A stretch of 64,000 nt of DNA from Litorimonas haliclonae (GTDB lineage Bacteria > Pseudomonadota > Alphaproteobacteria > Caulobacterales > Maricaulaceae). Under the pieces are notes generated by a model. That model was not told the DNA's origin and did not search any database. It saw only the letters and a program-made list of their open reading frames with translations. The DNA is taken from assembly GCF_965138505.1 (NCBI RefSeq), contig NZ_CBCSCO010000001.1:62001-126000 (forward strand), read 5' to 3'. Made by a program: the position numbers and the translations under genes. Positions 9,207 to 18,469 of this stretch are shown here, in pieces. Position 1 is the stretch's first letter; each line of letters starts with the position of its first letter.

Positions 9207-9235
9207 TAAAAGAGCAAGATGCGACAATTTGTCAA
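9207..9235 (-). promoter_or_regulatory. Candidate gltD promoter with overlapping inverted repeat
   Basis: On the minus strand a perfect TTGACA (9230-9235) is followed after 17 bases by CTTTTA (9207-9212), about 45 bases before the gltD start. The -35 box overlaps an exact inverted repeat GACAA-T-TTGTC (9223-9233), which could be an operator. The surrounding 9163-9451 is AT-rich and holds no coding sequence. The -10 match is only partial. Confidence 0.45.
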
Positions 9236-9274
9236 TTTTTGATATTTATTAAAAATAGAATGACTCTTATCCGC

Positions 9275-9302
9275 TTGTTTTTATTATACTTTACGATATT
9301 TA
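9275..9302 (+). promoter_or_regulatory. Candidate uppP promoter
   Basis: A plus-strand TTGTTT (9275-9280) is followed after 16 bases by TATTTA (9297-9302) in the AT-rich gap upstream of uppP. This is a moderate sigma70-like match and would give a long leader of about 140 bases. Other AT-rich pairs nearby are possible. Confidence 0.25.
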
Positions 9303-9451
9303 TTGCTTAGCGTGTAAATTCCTTCAAAAACTACACGAAAGAAAACTTAGGACAAAATTCTACGTTTTACAGAGCTTCAATCTACTTTTGCAGGTGCCTG
9401 ACACTACTCCGCCCTAATAAAGCCGTAACCTTCAGCGCATAGAGACAGACC

Positions 9452-10267
9452 ATGTCATGGCTGCACCTCACAATACTGGCTATCATTCAAGGACTGACGG
9501 AGTTTTTACCCATTTCAAGTTCCGCACACCTGATTTTGCCCGCCAGAATCCTAGGGTGGCAGGATCAAGGGCCGCTCATTGATGTGATGGCGCATTTCGG
9601 CTCGCTCTTTGCCGTTATTCTGTATTTCCGCAAAGATGTGGGCTCAATATTTACAGGCTTGATTGATCTGCTGAAGCGTAGGCTTAATAGCGACTCAGTT
9701 TTGGCGCTAAATCTGATCATCGCAACTCCGCCAGCCCTACTCCTCGGCGCGATCCTACGCTTCGGCGGGTGGGACGACGCTATCCGCTCGCCTCTTATTA
9801 TTGCGATCACAACGATCATATTTGGGGTATTGCTGTGGCTCTCCGACATCTGGGGAAAAGAAACGCGAACCACCGAAGATTTGACTTGGAAAGGCGCGTT
9901 CGGGCTGGGACTTGCTCAGGCCGTCGCCCTTATTCCGGGAACGTCACGTTCGGGCATCACCATGACAGCCGCTCGAGCGATGGGTCTGACCCGGGTTGAA
10001 TCAGCCCGCTTTTCTATGTTGATGAGCCTCCCCATTATTGGTGTAGGCGGCCTATTTGCGCTTTATAGCCTAGCAGGGGCCGATGCCAATGAGTTATCTG
10101 GGGCGAGCCTGACGGACGGTCTCTGGGTTGCCGCACTCTCTTTTATAGCGGCTTTTGCTTGCATCTCCCTTTTCATGAAATGGATCAGCCGTATTGGAAT
10201 GCTCCCCTTTATGCTTTACCGCATGGCTTTAGGCGCCGCGCTATTGCTTTGGATTTTTTGCGCCTAA
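9452..10267 (+). CDS. uppP: Undecaprenyl-diphosphatase
   Basis: A 271-residue BacA/UppP-type integral membrane phosphatase that recycles undecaprenyl pyrophosphate to undecaprenyl phosphate, the lipid carrier for peptidoglycan. The two catalytic motifs are present: GLTEFLPISSSAHL at residues 14-27 and PGTSRSG at 162-168. Several hydrophobic helices span the rest. It is the only gene of its kind in the window and stands between gltD (divergent) and the serine hydrolase. It supplies the carrier used by the mraY and murG products encoded further right. Confidence 0.96.
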   Translation: MSWLHLTILAIIQGLTEFLPISSSAHLILPARILGWQDQGPLIDVMAHFGSLFAVILYFRKDVGSIFTGLIDLLKRRLNSDSVLALNLIIATPPALLLGAILRFGGWDDAIRSPLIIAITTIIFGVLLWLSDIWGKETRTTEDLTWKGAFGLGLAQAVALIPGTSRSGITMTAARAMGLTRVESARFSMLMSLPIIGVGGLFALYSLAGADANELSGASLTDGLWVAALSFIAAFACISLFMKWISRIGMLPFMLYRMALGAALLLWIFCA

Positions 10268-10356
10268 GCCTTTATGAATTAAAAATAATTTATCATAGGC
10301 TAAGTTACTGAAAACCATTCTGGACAGCAGAGCACAAAGCATTCTAGCAAAGCTCA

Positions 10357-11553
10357 ATGGTATCACGATTTGCTCTCCTCGGCCTTACCGCCCTCGTTTT
10401 CTCAACGCTTAGCTCAGCGAATCCCAGCGCCACGACGAAAACAAGTCAGCAATCGAATTTGATCCCCTCTATTGAGACTGAAATATTTGACCTTAGGGCT
10501 CAGGAGATCATGTCAAAACTCGAAATCGCTGGACTTGCCATGGCTATTGTCGAAGACGGCAAAATCACTTTTGCCAAAGGCTATGGTGAAACTACGAGTG
10601 GATCGGGCGATCTTGTCTCTGCAGATACTGTTTTCCGCTGGGCTTCTGTTTCAAAGGGCGTTGCCGCCCATGTTCTTGTCGACATGGCAAGAAAGGGAAA
10701 GTTGAAACTCGACACCCCTGCCTCTGATCTAGCCCCGACTCTGAAATTGCCGCCTTCTGACACCAAAGTGGATATTACCCACCTTCTCTCTCATCAAATC
10801 GGGATTGTCAGAAATGCTTATGACGACAAAATAGAGGGCGGAATGGGCGCAAAAGAAATCCGGTTTATGCTGGAGGGTCTACCCTACCAATGCGCGCCGA
10901 CGACCTGCCATACCTATCAAAATGTGGCTTATGACGCCGCCTCTGAAATCGTGCAAACTCTAACGGGACTGCCTTATAAATCCGTGGTTCAAACAGAAGT
11001 TTTTGACCGCTTTGGCATGAGCACAGCCAGCGTCAGCTATGAAGGGCTCTTACAATCCAAATCTTGGGCGAAGCCGCACGGCCGTAAAAGAGAGTTAATA
11101 GACAGCGTTAAACCGACTTATTACCGCGTTCCGGCAGCGGCCGGCGTAAATTCTTCAATCAAGGATTTGGCTCGATGGATGGTCGCTCAAATGGAAGACG
11201 AGTTCCCCGGCGCGGTCTCTGAGTCTGAAAAACGGCAAGCCGCCTTACAAACCCCGCTCATTCGGACACGTCGCGAACAGCGCTATATTAACCGCCGTTT
11301 CGGCCAAATGACGAACGCCCATTATGGAATGGGCTTCCGGGTCTATAATTACAAAGGTCATAAAGTCGTCGGCCATCGCGGCGGGGTTGAAGGGTATCGC
11401 TCCCTTATACTTCTCGATCCAGAAAAGCGTTCAGGCATCGCTGTGATGTGGAACAGCCCCCACTACCAACCGACAGGACTGCAGTTCGAATTCATGGATC
11501 AGCTATACGGCCTGCCGAAACAGGACTGGCTAAAACTAGACGAGGAAAGCTAG
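10357..11553 (+). CDS. Secreted serine hydrolase, class C beta-lactamase/PBP4* family
   Basis: A 398-residue protein with an N-terminal signal peptide of about 21 residues (FALLGLTALVFSTLSSANPSA), so it is exported to the periplasm. The serine-enzyme triad motifs of the beta-lactamase-related family are visible: S97-V-S-K100, Y187-Q-N189 and H340-R-G342, followed by GVEGYRS. Family members include D-alanyl-D-alanine carboxypeptidases, esterases and beta-lactamases, and the substrate cannot be chosen from sequence. Cys179 and Cys184 lie just before the YxN motif and might form a disulphide. It follows uppP by 89 bases, and its end overlaps the convergent VTT gene by 4 bases. Confidence 0.88.
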   Translation: MVSRFALLGLTALVFSTLSSANPSATTKTSQQSNLIPSIETEIFDLRAQEIMSKLEIAGLAMAIVEDGKITFAKGYGETTSGSGDLVSADTVFRWASVSKGVAAHVLVDMARKGKLKLDTPASDLAPTLKLPPSDTKVDITHLLSHQIGIVRNAYDDKIEGGMGAKEIRFMLEGLPYQCAPTTCHTYQNVAYDAASEIVQTLTGLPYKSVVQTEVFDRFGMSTASVSYEGLLQSKSWAKPHGRKRELIDSVKPTYYRVPAAAGVNSSIKDLARWMVAQMEDEFPGAVSESEKRQAALQTPLIRTRREQRYINRRFGQMTNAHYGMGFRVYNYKGHKVVGHRGGVEGYRSLILLDPEKRSGIAVMWNSPHYQPTGLQFEFMDQLYGLPKQDWLKLDEES

Positions 11554-12224
11554 GTCTTTTGCTTTTGCGTCCCAAAACGCTTTTGCAGCCAGAATGTCAG
11601 TCCAATGGCAGCAACGGCCAGCAAGATAAAGACGAGCGACATCATCCGTCCATCGAGCCCAGCGAAAACGCCTTTCGCCAAAAGCGCCACGACAAGAATT
11701 TTTGGGATAATCCCTAATGCTGTTCCAATAAAGAAAGACCGGATGGTAATTGACGAAACGCCTGCGGCCATATTGACGAGAATGAAAGGCCCCGTCGGGA
11801 CAAGACGCACGACAAAGCTCCATAAAAGCCCGTTGCGTTTGATACGGTCCAAAACATTCCCAAGCCGGGGCCCGGTCAAACGGCTAAGCCTTTCGCGGCC
11901 CAAAAGATCCGCAAGCCAAAAGTTCAACATCGCGGAAACCAGCGTGGCTATCCAAGAATATATAGCCCCGGCGGTAGGTCCAAACGCGACAACTGAAACT
12001 GTAATTAGCGCCCATTGCGGAAGACCGAAAAAAGAGGCGACCGTGAATATCATGATAACGACCGGGAGCCCCCAGATAGAGCCCCGGAGACTTTGTAGAC
12101 GCTCTTCATATAGGGTCAGGTCAATATCGAAAACAAATCGACCCAGAACGAATGTGGCGACAATCACGAGGGAAAGAATGACCGCAAATATCAGGGAGCG
12201 GCGACGGGTCATGAAGGTTCCCAT
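11550..12224 (-). CDS. TVP38/TMEM64 (VTT/DedA-like) family membrane protein
   Basis: A 224-residue integral membrane protein with five or six hydrophobic segments. The central FFGLPQWALITVSVVAFGPTAG and the later RLVPTGPFILVNMAAGVSSI are characteristic of the SNARE-associated/VTT superfamily. The pattern in GPFILVNMAAG matches the conserved re-entrant loop of that group. Relatives in bacteria and eukaryotes include lipid scramblases and DedA proteins that recycle polyprenyl phosphate; which applies here is not known. Its start overlaps the end of miaA by 16 bases on the same strand, so the two are probably co-transcribed. Confidence 0.85.
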   Translation of the reverse strand: MGTFMTRRRSLIFAVILSLVIVATFVLGRFVFDIDLTLYEERLQSLRGSIWGLPVVIMIFTVASFFGLPQWALITVSVVAFGPTAGAIYSWIATLVSAMLNFWLADLLGRERLSRLTGPRLGNVLDRIKRNGLLWSFVVRLVPTGPFILVNMAAGVSSITIRSFFIGTALGIIPKILVVALLAKGVFAGLDGRMMSLVFILLAVAAIGLTFWLQKRFGTQKQKT

Positions 12225-13129
12225 AGATGAATATCTTTTTCTATCATATTGATATTCAATTCTTCTTTACGTTTCCAATCAGCGCATTGGTTCCGAAACC
12301 ACGTCATTTGTCGTTTGGCAAAACGACGCGTGTCCCGCATTGCTAACTCTATGGAGCGATCATAATCCAGCTCCCCTTTTAAATGCCGTAAAAGATGCGA
12401 CAGGCCAATCGCTTTTAACATTGGAGCTGATTGTTCAGGTCCATATTCTTCAAACACGGCCTTGGCTTCATCCAATCCGCCCTCTGCAACCATAACTTCA
12501 AATCGAGAATTTATCCGCTGATAAAGGGCTTCTCTCGGCGGCATTAACACGTAGCGTAGTGCATAGGCTGCCGGGATTTCGGGACGGGTATTTGACTGCC
12601 AATGGTGCAACGGACGACCTGTCTGTTTCACCACACTCAGAAGACGCGTCAGGCGTTGCGGGTCATCGCCTTGCAAGCGGACTGTGCCAATGGGATCGAG
12701 AGCTCTCGCCTCTGCCAAAACTGACGCAATTCCCTCAGCTTCAATTCGGTTGTCGATTTTACGAATAAGGTCGGGGTCGATTTCTGGAACGGCGGCTAGG
12801 CCCTCGAAAAGAGATTTAAAATAGAGCCCGGTCCCGCCGACCAGTATCGGAATTTTCCCTCGCGCGAGAACGTCCAACACAACAGGCATTGCCGTCCTCA
12901 CCCACTGCCCGCCGGAATAATGCGTTTTCCCGCTAACATAGCCATATAGGTGATGCGGCGCAGCTTTCATATCCTCGTCACTGGGCCGCGCGGACAAAAT
13001 ACGGATATCGGAATAAACCTGCAGAGCGTCCGCGTTGATAATTTCGCCATCAACAGCTTTTGCGAGGCTAAGCGCTGCGCCGCTCTTGCCGCTGGCAGTC
13101 GGCCCTGCAATACACAGGACGGGTTTCAT
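12209..13129 (-). CDS. miaA: tRNA dimethylallyltransferase
   Basis: A 306-residue enzyme that transfers a dimethylallyl group to A37 of tRNAs reading UNN codons. The N-terminal P-loop CIAGPTASGKS is followed by GEIINADALQVYSDI, containing the catalytic aspartate, and by LVGGTGLYFKSL. The C-terminal RFAKRQMTWFRNQ is also conserved. I chose the ATG at 13127-13129, which places the P-loop near the N terminus as usual. Upstream in-frame starts at 13147 and 13183 would run into the divergent serB start region. The gap to serB is 33 bases, so their promoters must overlap or lie inside the genes. Confidence 0.95.
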   Translation of the reverse strand: MKPVLCIAGPTASGKSGAALSLAKAVDGEIINADALQVYSDIRILSARPSDEDMKAAPHHLYGYVSGKTHYSGGQWVRTAMPVVLDVLARGKIPILVGGTGLYFKSLFEGLAAVPEIDPDLIRKIDNRIEAEGIASVLAEARALDPIGTVRLQGDDPQRLTRLLSVVKQTGRPLHHWQSNTRPEIPAAYALRYVLMPPREALYQRINSRFEVMVAEGGLDEAKAVFEEYGPEQSAPMLKAIGLSHLLRHLKGELDYDRSIELAMRDTRRFAKRQMTWFRNQCADWKRKEELNINMIEKDIHLWEPS

Positions 13130-13162
13130 CGACCGAGACGATATCATTGGAGCATGCCCATT

Positions 13163-14047
13163 ATGGCAAACGCGATAGACCAAATTCTAACACTTGTCCT
13201 GAAGAAAAAGGACGCATCGGCCCTAGAAAGTCTTCTTTCAGACTTGGAGTTGACGGCAATAACTCCTCTATCCGAAGGGAAGGCCGCCGAAGGCGTTCCG
13301 CCTGAGACCCTGACAAAGGACTCTATTGAGGCGGCTCTTACAGATGCGGGCGTGGAAGCAGATTACTGCCTGCAATCTAAAGCGGGCCGGAAAAAGAAAC
13401 TTTTGATTTGCGATATGGATTCTACTCTTATCGGCCAAGAGTGCATTGACGAGTTGGCGGATTTTGCAGGATTTAAAGAGAAAGTCAGCGCCATCACCGA
13501 ACGCGCCATGCGGGGTGAAATCGGCTTTGAGGGCGCTCTTACGGACCGTGTGGCCCTGTTGAAAGATCTCCCCCTCTCCGACCTACAGACCTGCTTTGAA
13601 GATCGCATCAGGATCAATGAAGGGGCCAAAACACTTTGCGCCACAATGAAAGCCAATGGGGCGGAAACAGTTGTCGTTTCTGGCGGTTTCACCTTCTTTT
13701 CTAGCCGCGTTGCCGAAGCGGTCGGGTTTGAGAACCACCACGCTAATATCTTATTGGATGATGATCAGGCACTCACAGGTCAGGTTCAACCTCCGATCTT
13801 GGGAAGAGAAGCGAAGCTGGAGCGATTGAAAGAATATTCGCAGGATTTGGGAGGGCCAGAGGCGGCTGTAGCGATTGGCGACGGCGCCAATGACCTCGCC
13901 ATGATCACGGCCTCAGGACTTGGGATAGCTTATTACGCAAAGCCTGCGGTGGCCGCTGCGGCGCATTGCGCGATCAATCACTCTGACTTGCGGACAGCAC
14001 TTTATTTTCAAGGCTATAAAGACAGCGAGTTTGTTGAAGCTGGCTAG
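13163..14047 (+). CDS. serB: Phosphoserine phosphatase
   Basis: A 294-residue HAD-superfamily enzyme making L-serine from phosphoserine, the last step of serine synthesis. HAD motif I is CDMDSTLIGQECIDEL, with both catalytic aspartates; motif II is VVVSGGFTFF; motif IV is AIGDGANDLAMI. About 80 residues precede motif I, matching the SerB type with an N-terminal domain. I chose the ATG at 13163 (MANAIDQ) because GGAG at 13149-13152 lies 10 bases upstream. The ATG at 13154 would leave only one base after that site. It is divergent from miaA and convergent with degP, 3 bases apart. Confidence 0.95.
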   Translation: MANAIDQILTLVLKKKDASALESLLSDLELTAITPLSEGKAAEGVPPETLTKDSIEAALTDAGVEADYCLQSKAGRKKKLLICDMDSTLIGQECIDELADFAGFKEKVSAITERAMRGEIGFEGALTDRVALLKDLPLSDLQTCFEDRIRINEGAKTLCATMKANGAETVVVSGGFTFFSSRVAEAVGFENHHANILLDDDQALTGQVQPPILGREAKLERLKEYSQDLGGPEAAVAIGDGANDLAMITASGLGIAYYAKPAVAAAAHCAINHSDLRTALYFQGYKDSEFVEAG

Positions 14048-14050
14048 ATC

Positions 14051-15460
14051 TTACGACGTAACCGTCAAGGCATAGAAAATATAGTTCCCGCCCCGATTAA
14101 TTAGGAACGTTACCGGAGCTTCAAATTCTTTTCCGGCCTCAATGGCTTCTTCAAAAGCTTTCGGAGAATCAACAGGTTCGAACCCAACTTCTTCGATAAT
14201 GTCTCCAACGAGAATTTTACCGCTGGCTTCGGCATATCGGTCTACCTTCGCAACGCGCACGCCTTCGATACGATCATCAATACGATACTTGGCCCGCGTT
14301 TCATCGCTTAGAGCTTCGACGTAAATTCCGTTTACAGAACGTTCTGCATTATTTTCTTCTTCGGCGCGGCGCTCTTCTTCCTCTTTGGTGACTTGCTCTT
14401 CAAGTCTTTCAATGGTGACGCTGACCGTGCGCGTGCGGCGCTTGCGAATATAGCTTATTTCCAGAGCTTCGCCAATTTCAGCCTCAGCAATACGGCGGCT
14501 CAGCAAGCGGGAGTTTTCCAGCCGCTCTCCGGCAACGGCGGTAATCAAGTCTCCTTTTTTTAAGCCGGCCTTTTCGGCAGGTGAATCCTTCACAATTGAG
14601 GTTACAAGCGCTCCGTAAGTGTTATCCAATCCATAGGACCGAGCGAGTGTCGGGCTAACCTCTTGAGGTCTCACGCCCAAATACCCTCGGCGTGTCTCTC
14701 CGAATTCGATGAGTTGACTAACCACGGATTCTGCGAGTTCGGACGGCACCGAAAAACTGATGCCGACACTATAGCCGGTCGGCGACAGTATGGCCGTATT
14801 TACGCCAATAACATCGCCGTTCATGTCAAAGAGAGGGCCGCCGGAATTGCCCTGGTTAATGGCAACATCGGTCTGAATGAAATCATCATAGCTGCCATGA
14901 GAGATGTCGCGATTACGAGCCGAAATGATACCGGCCGCAACAGAGCCGGAATAGCCAAACGGGTTACCAATAGCGATCACCCACTCACCTACCTCGGCGG
15001 TGTCGGAATCCCCGAAAGTGACAAATGGAAGATCATTGCCCGTGTCTATTTTAAGCACCGCAATATCTGTGGCCGGGTCGCGGCCAATCAATTCAGCCTC
15101 ATAGCTATCGCCGCTTGGAAACGTCACTTCGATGACGTCGGCATCTTCAATAACATGATTATTGGTGACAACATGGCCAATAGCGTCAATCACAAAGCCT
15201 GACCCGAGAGATTTTGACACCCGACCATCGCGGTCATTTCCACGTCCGAAGAAGTCATTGAAACGCTCAAGAGGAGAGCCCTCTGGGAACGCCGGAACAT
15301 TCTCGGTATCGATCTGGATTGTCTGAGCGGTTGAGATGTTCACAACGGAAGGGCTCAACCGTTTTGTCAATTCCGTGAAGCCGTCAGGCGCGGGACGAGC
15401 CAGAGCGGCGCTAGACAGCGAAAAACAAAGACAAACTGAAAGTATAAGAGCTTTAAACAT
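14051..15460 (-). CDS. Do/DegP-type periplasmic serine protease
   Basis: A 469-residue HtrA-family protease with a signal peptide of about 21 residues (ending AALARP). The catalytic triad is His102 (VTNNHVIED), Asp132 (ATDIAVLKI) and Ser206 (INQGNSGGPL). Two PDZ domains follow: one around residues 255-345 (GYLGVRPQEV and KAGLKKGDLI), the other at the C terminus (GDIIEEVGFEPV). Between them is a very acidic, glutamate-rich linker. It acts in the periplasm on misfolded envelope proteins. It is last in the folA-hflK-hflC-DUF2065 run, which is common in alphaproteobacteria. DegP versus DegQ cannot be decided. Confidence 0.94.
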   Translation of the reverse strand: MFKALILSVCLCFSLSSAALARPAPDGFTELTKRLSPSVVNISTAQTIQIDTENVPAFPEGSPLERFNDFFGRGNDRDGRVSKSLGSGFVIDAIGHVVTNNHVIEDADVIEVTFPSGDSYEAELIGRDPATDIAVLKIDTGNDLPFVTFGDSDTAEVGEWVIAIGNPFGYSGSVAAGIISARNRDISHGSYDDFIQTDVAINQGNSGGPLFDMNGDVIGVNTAILSPTGYSVGISFSVPSELAESVVSQLIEFGETRRGYLGVRPQEVSPTLARSYGLDNTYGALVTSIVKDSPAEKAGLKKGDLITAVAGERLENSRLLSRRIAEAEIGEALEISYIRKRRTRTVSVTIERLEEQVTKEEEERRAEEENNAERSVNGIYVEALSDETRAKYRIDDRIEGVRVAKVDRYAEASGKILVGDIIEEVGFEPVDSPKAFEEAIEAGKEFEAPVTFLINRGGNYIFYALTVTS

Positions 15461-15538
15461 AGCTGAACATTAAACGCGCGGCGCATTTTGCCAAGGGGGT
15501 CTAAGGCCGCAGTAACAGCTAATTTCCTAACAATTGCG

Positions 15539-15745
15539 TCAGGAAAGCAAGCTTACCCCGAAAAGGAGCAGACAGACCCCGACAAAAACAGAGATAGCAC
15601 CTGTAATATGGAGGTCTCTTTCGTCGGCTTGCTCTAAGAATTCTCTGTAGGCGCGCCGAAGTCCGCCGGGAAAAATAGCCCAGACAGCCCCCTCAAGGGC
15701 CAACGCACCGCCAAAGGCGATGAGCAATATGGCCGAAATGCTCAT
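15539..15745 (-). CDS. DUF2065 small membrane protein
   Basis: A 68-residue protein with two hydrophobic segments, about residues 4-26 and 48-66, joined by a charged loop (AYREFLEQADERDLHITG). Length, two-helix form and position after hflC match the DUF2065 (YjeT) family, whose function is unknown. It starts 21 bases after the hflC stop. Co-location with HflKC and a DegP protease suggests a part in inner-membrane quality control; that is inference. Confidence 0.8.
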   Translation of the reverse strand: MSISAILLIAFGGALALEGAVWAIFPGGLRRAYREFLEQADERDLHITGAISVFVGVCLLLFGVSLLS

Positions 15746-15766
15746 ATTTTATCTGCGGTTTGGATA

Positions 15767-16669
15767 TTAGCGGTTACTACGCGGACCTTGCTGGTTGTCC
15801 AGGTATCCAAGGAAGTCACTATCAGGGGAAAGAACATAGGTTGATTTTCTTCCGAGTCCCTTCTTGTAGGCTTCCATTGAGCGGTAAAAGGCGAAAAACT
15901 CTGGGTCAAGATTATACGCTTCGGCATAAATACGGTTACGCTCTTTATCCCCCTCACCTCGAATAATTTCGGCCTGTTTGCGCGCATTCGCCAACAGAAT
16001 TTCGACGTCTTTATCCGCTTCAGCTTTGATGGTTCGCTTGGAACGCTCACCTTCACCCCGTTTCTCTGCGGATTGCTCTTGCCGGTCGGCTGACATTCTT
16101 TCAAAAACGCGCGCTGCGTTTTCCGGCGGCAAATCTGCTCGCTTGATACGGACATCTTCAATTTTCAGTCCAAAACGACCGGCAGTGGCACGGGCGTTAG
16201 CACGGTCTTCAATCGCATTCATAAGGTCGAAACGCTGACCGGAAATAATTTCGGAGCTTTCTACACTCCCCAGAATATCCCTGGAAAGTGAATCCAGAAT
16301 ATTGCTCAATTGGATCTCAGCGACATTTCGGGTATTAAAGGCTTCATAAAACCGTCTGACATCAGTGATGCGGTATCGAATAAACGCGTCTACAATGAGA
16401 CGTTCCTGATCAGAGGCCAAAATTGGCTCACTATCAAGATCGAGCACGAGGTTTTTCCGGTCATAAAGCCGAACCTCTTCGATAAGCGGGATTTTAAACT
16501 TGAGACCAGCGTCTTCTTCAATGCCATAAGCATTTTCGGTGCGGACGGGGTCACCAAAACGAAGAACCAGAGCCTGCTTATCTTCACGAACGGTATAGAA
16601 ACTGCTCATCACGATAACGACGAGAATTACCAGCGCGACGGCTAAACCAATAAACTTACTGTTTTGCAT
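15767..16669 (-). CDS. hflC: HflC, SPFH-domain modulator of FtsH protease
   Basis: A 300-residue inner-membrane protein with one N-terminal transmembrane helix (about residues 6-25) and a large periplasmic SPFH/band-7 domain. With HflK it forms a cage around the FtsH protease. Features include VREDKQALVLRFGDPV at the start of the domain and a long alanine/glutamate-rich coiled region (KRTIKAEADKDVEILLANAR). The start shares one base with the hflK stop (TAATG), implying coupled translation and equal amounts of the two partners. Confidence 0.94.
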   Translation of the reverse strand: MQNSKFIGLAVALVILVVIVMSSFYTVREDKQALVLRFGDPVRTENAYGIEEDAGLKFKIPLIEEVRLYDRKNLVLDLDSEPILASDQERLIVDAFIRYRITDVRRFYEAFNTRNVAEIQLSNILDSLSRDILGSVESSEIISGQRFDLMNAIEDRANARATAGRFGLKIEDVRIKRADLPPENAARVFERMSADRQEQSAEKRGEGERSKRTIKAEADKDVEILLANARKQAEIIRGEGDKERNRIYAEAYNLDPEFFAFYRSMEAYKKGLGRKSTYVLSPDSDFLGYLDNQQGPRSNR

Positions 16670-17811
16670 TAATTCGCTCCTGCCGGTTTACCGAGTTTAT
16701 CAAGCGGAAGGTATGGCACTACGCCATTTCCGGCCTCATTATCGAGGATAATTTTATCGGCATCGCCGTAAATATCTTCGATGGTTTCCAAATACATACG
16801 TTGACGCGTCACGCGGGGCGCTTGGCTATACTCTTGATAAATCAGGCGGAAACGCTCTGCTTCACCTTCGGAGTTCGCAATCACTGAGTCGCGATAGCCT
16901 TCTGCCTCTTGGATAAGACGGGCCGCGGTACCTTCTGCTTCCAATACCTGAGTATTACGATAGGCACGGGCTTCGTTAACGGCGGTTTCCGCTTCTTGCT
17001 GCGCGTTCACAACATCCAAAAAGTCATCTTCGACTTCTGCGGGCGGGTCGGTTTTCTGGAACTGAACATCGTTCACCAAAACGCCTGCCTCATATTCATC
17101 AAGAAGCACTTGCAATTGTTCGGTCACGACACCGCGTAATTCTTGACGGCCTGTCGTGATAATGGGGTCAAGTTCATTATTACCGATAACTTCACGGACA
17201 ACACTTTCAGCTGCAGATTTTACCAAATCATCCGGTTGGTCCACTTTAAACAAATAAGACTCCAGATCCTTGATAACCCACAAGACAGTAAAGTTGATAT
17301 CGACGATATTTTCATCGCCGGTCAGCATTAGCGCCTCTGCCGTCGAGTTCACACCTACGCGTGTTTCGCGCTGAGACGTAACGTTCCTAACAATTTTGGT
17401 TTCGATAGGCGGAGGCAATTTAAAATGAAGGCCTGGCCCGGCTGTGCGCGTATAGTCGCCAAATCGAAGAACAACTGCGCGTTCGTTACCTTGCACGGTA
17501 AAAATTGATGTAAACAATAAAAGGACTACAGCTGCGGCAACAAAAATCCACTTAGGAATTGTAATGTCTCCGCCGCCGCCGCCGCCGGAAAATCTGCCGC
17601 GGCCGCCCCCAGAGCCGCCGCGTTTTACGCGCGATTTAAAGCCCTGAATGACATTATCGAGGTCGGCAGACCCTTCGCCCGGTTTAGGACGATCCCGATC
17701 CGGACGACCATTGCCGCCTTGCCCGCCCCATGGATTATTCCCTTTGCCCGAGCCTTTACCGCCGGAGCCTTTGGGTTTTCCCCAAGGGCTATTGTTTTTG
17801 TCATCTGCCAC
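16669..17811 (-). CDS. hflK: HflK, SPFH-domain modulator of FtsH protease
   Basis: A 380-residue partner of HflC. The N-terminal 85 residues are cytoplasmic, low-complexity and glycine-rich with repeated NPWG motifs, ending in a run of six glycines. A transmembrane helix follows at about 88-106 (WIFVAAAVVLLLFTSIF), then the SPFH domain (NERAVVLRFGDYTRTAGPGL) and a C-terminal coiled region (AARLIQEAEGYRDSVIANSEG). It begins 58 bases after folA and overlaps hflC by one base. The glycine-rich head is typical of alphaproteobacterial HflK. Confidence 0.94.
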   Translation of the reverse strand: MADDKNNSPWGKPKGSGGKGSGKGNNPWGGQGGNGRPDRDRPKPGEGSADLDNVIQGFKSRVKRGGSGGGRGRFSGGGGGGDITIPKWIFVAAAVVLLLFTSIFTVQGNERAVVLRFGDYTRTAGPGLHFKLPPPIETKIVRNVTSQRETRVGVNSTAEALMLTGDENIVDINFTVLWVIKDLESYLFKVDQPDDLVKSAAESVVREVIGNNELDPIITTGRQELRGVVTEQLQVLLDEYEAGVLVNDVQFQKTDPPAEVEDDFLDVVNAQQEAETAVNEARAYRNTQVLEAEGTAARLIQEAEGYRDSVIANSEGEAERFRLIYQEYSQAPRVTRQRMYLETIEDIYGDADKIILDNEAGNGVVPYLPLDKLGKPAGAN

Positions 17812-17869
17812 AAATCTCTCCGAAAAGTCTTTTCATATACTTGGCTGTCTTGAGCCGGCTTATCAAGGG

Positions 17870-18409
17870 CTATACGTGCGAAACTCTGTCCCAAATCTGG
17901 GCCACGAAATCATATTCATCCTTGGATGCCTTCAATCCCGTTTTTTCCTCCGTCAGCACCCATTTTTTCGTGTCCGGCGCCTCAAAAAACGCGTCTCCTT
18001 CAGGCTCTGCCAGAACCTGCGTGATATATTGGCGGTCTATATGAGGCATGAGCGTACGGTAGAGCTGCGCCCCGCCTATCACCATAACTTCACTTGCGCC
18101 GTTTAATCCGGCGAGCTCGTAGCCCCGCGCGACGAAAGCTTTCATATCTGAGAACACTTCTGCCTTGGGCGCTTCATAGCTTACATCCCGCGTCAGGACA
18201 AGATTTGGCCGGCCCGGAAGCGGGAATGGCAGGCTTTCCCATGTCTTGCGCCCCATTAAAACCGGTTTGCCCAGAGTGATGGATTTAAAGAGTTTCAAGT
18301 CAGTCGGTAAATACCATGGCAAATCGCCATTTAGGCCGATAACGCCGTTCTGCGCCCGCGCAACAATTAGAGAAAGTCTTGGGTTTGGAATCTCAGGATG
18401 AATGGACAT
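17870..18409 (-). CDS. folA: Dihydrofolate reductase
   Basis: A 179-residue NADPH-dependent enzyme reducing dihydrofolate to tetrahydrofolate. Recognisable parts are LIVARAQNGVIGLNGDLPWYL at the substrate and cofactor site, TDLKLFKSITLGKPVLMGRKTWESL, and EVMVIGGAQLYRTLMP at the cofactor loop. The acidic residue of the active-site helix is Asp in PTDLKLFK. I chose the ATG at 18407-18409; a GTG at 18424 is possible but has no better ribosome site. It heads the folA-hflK-hflC run. The usual partner thyA is nearby at 21011-21820 but not adjacent. Confidence 0.94.
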   Translation of the reverse strand: MSIHPEIPNPRLSLIVARAQNGVIGLNGDLPWYLPTDLKLFKSITLGKPVLMGRKTWESLPFPLPGRPNLVLTRDVSYEAPKAEVFSDMKAFVARGYELAGLNGASEVMVIGGAQLYRTLMPHIDRQYITQVLAEPEGDAFFEAPDTKKWVLTEEKTGLKASKDEYDFVAQIWDRVSHV

Positions 18410-18469
18410 AGAGGGCCGATACACGATAGAGCAAAAGAGGTATAGCGAAAGCGAAGGAAATCGGGCTGC

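Noticed and set aside
12950..13162. N-terminal extension of the serB frame
   Set aside because: It overlaps miaA on the other strand, has no SerB-like sequence and has no better ribosome site than the start at 13163.
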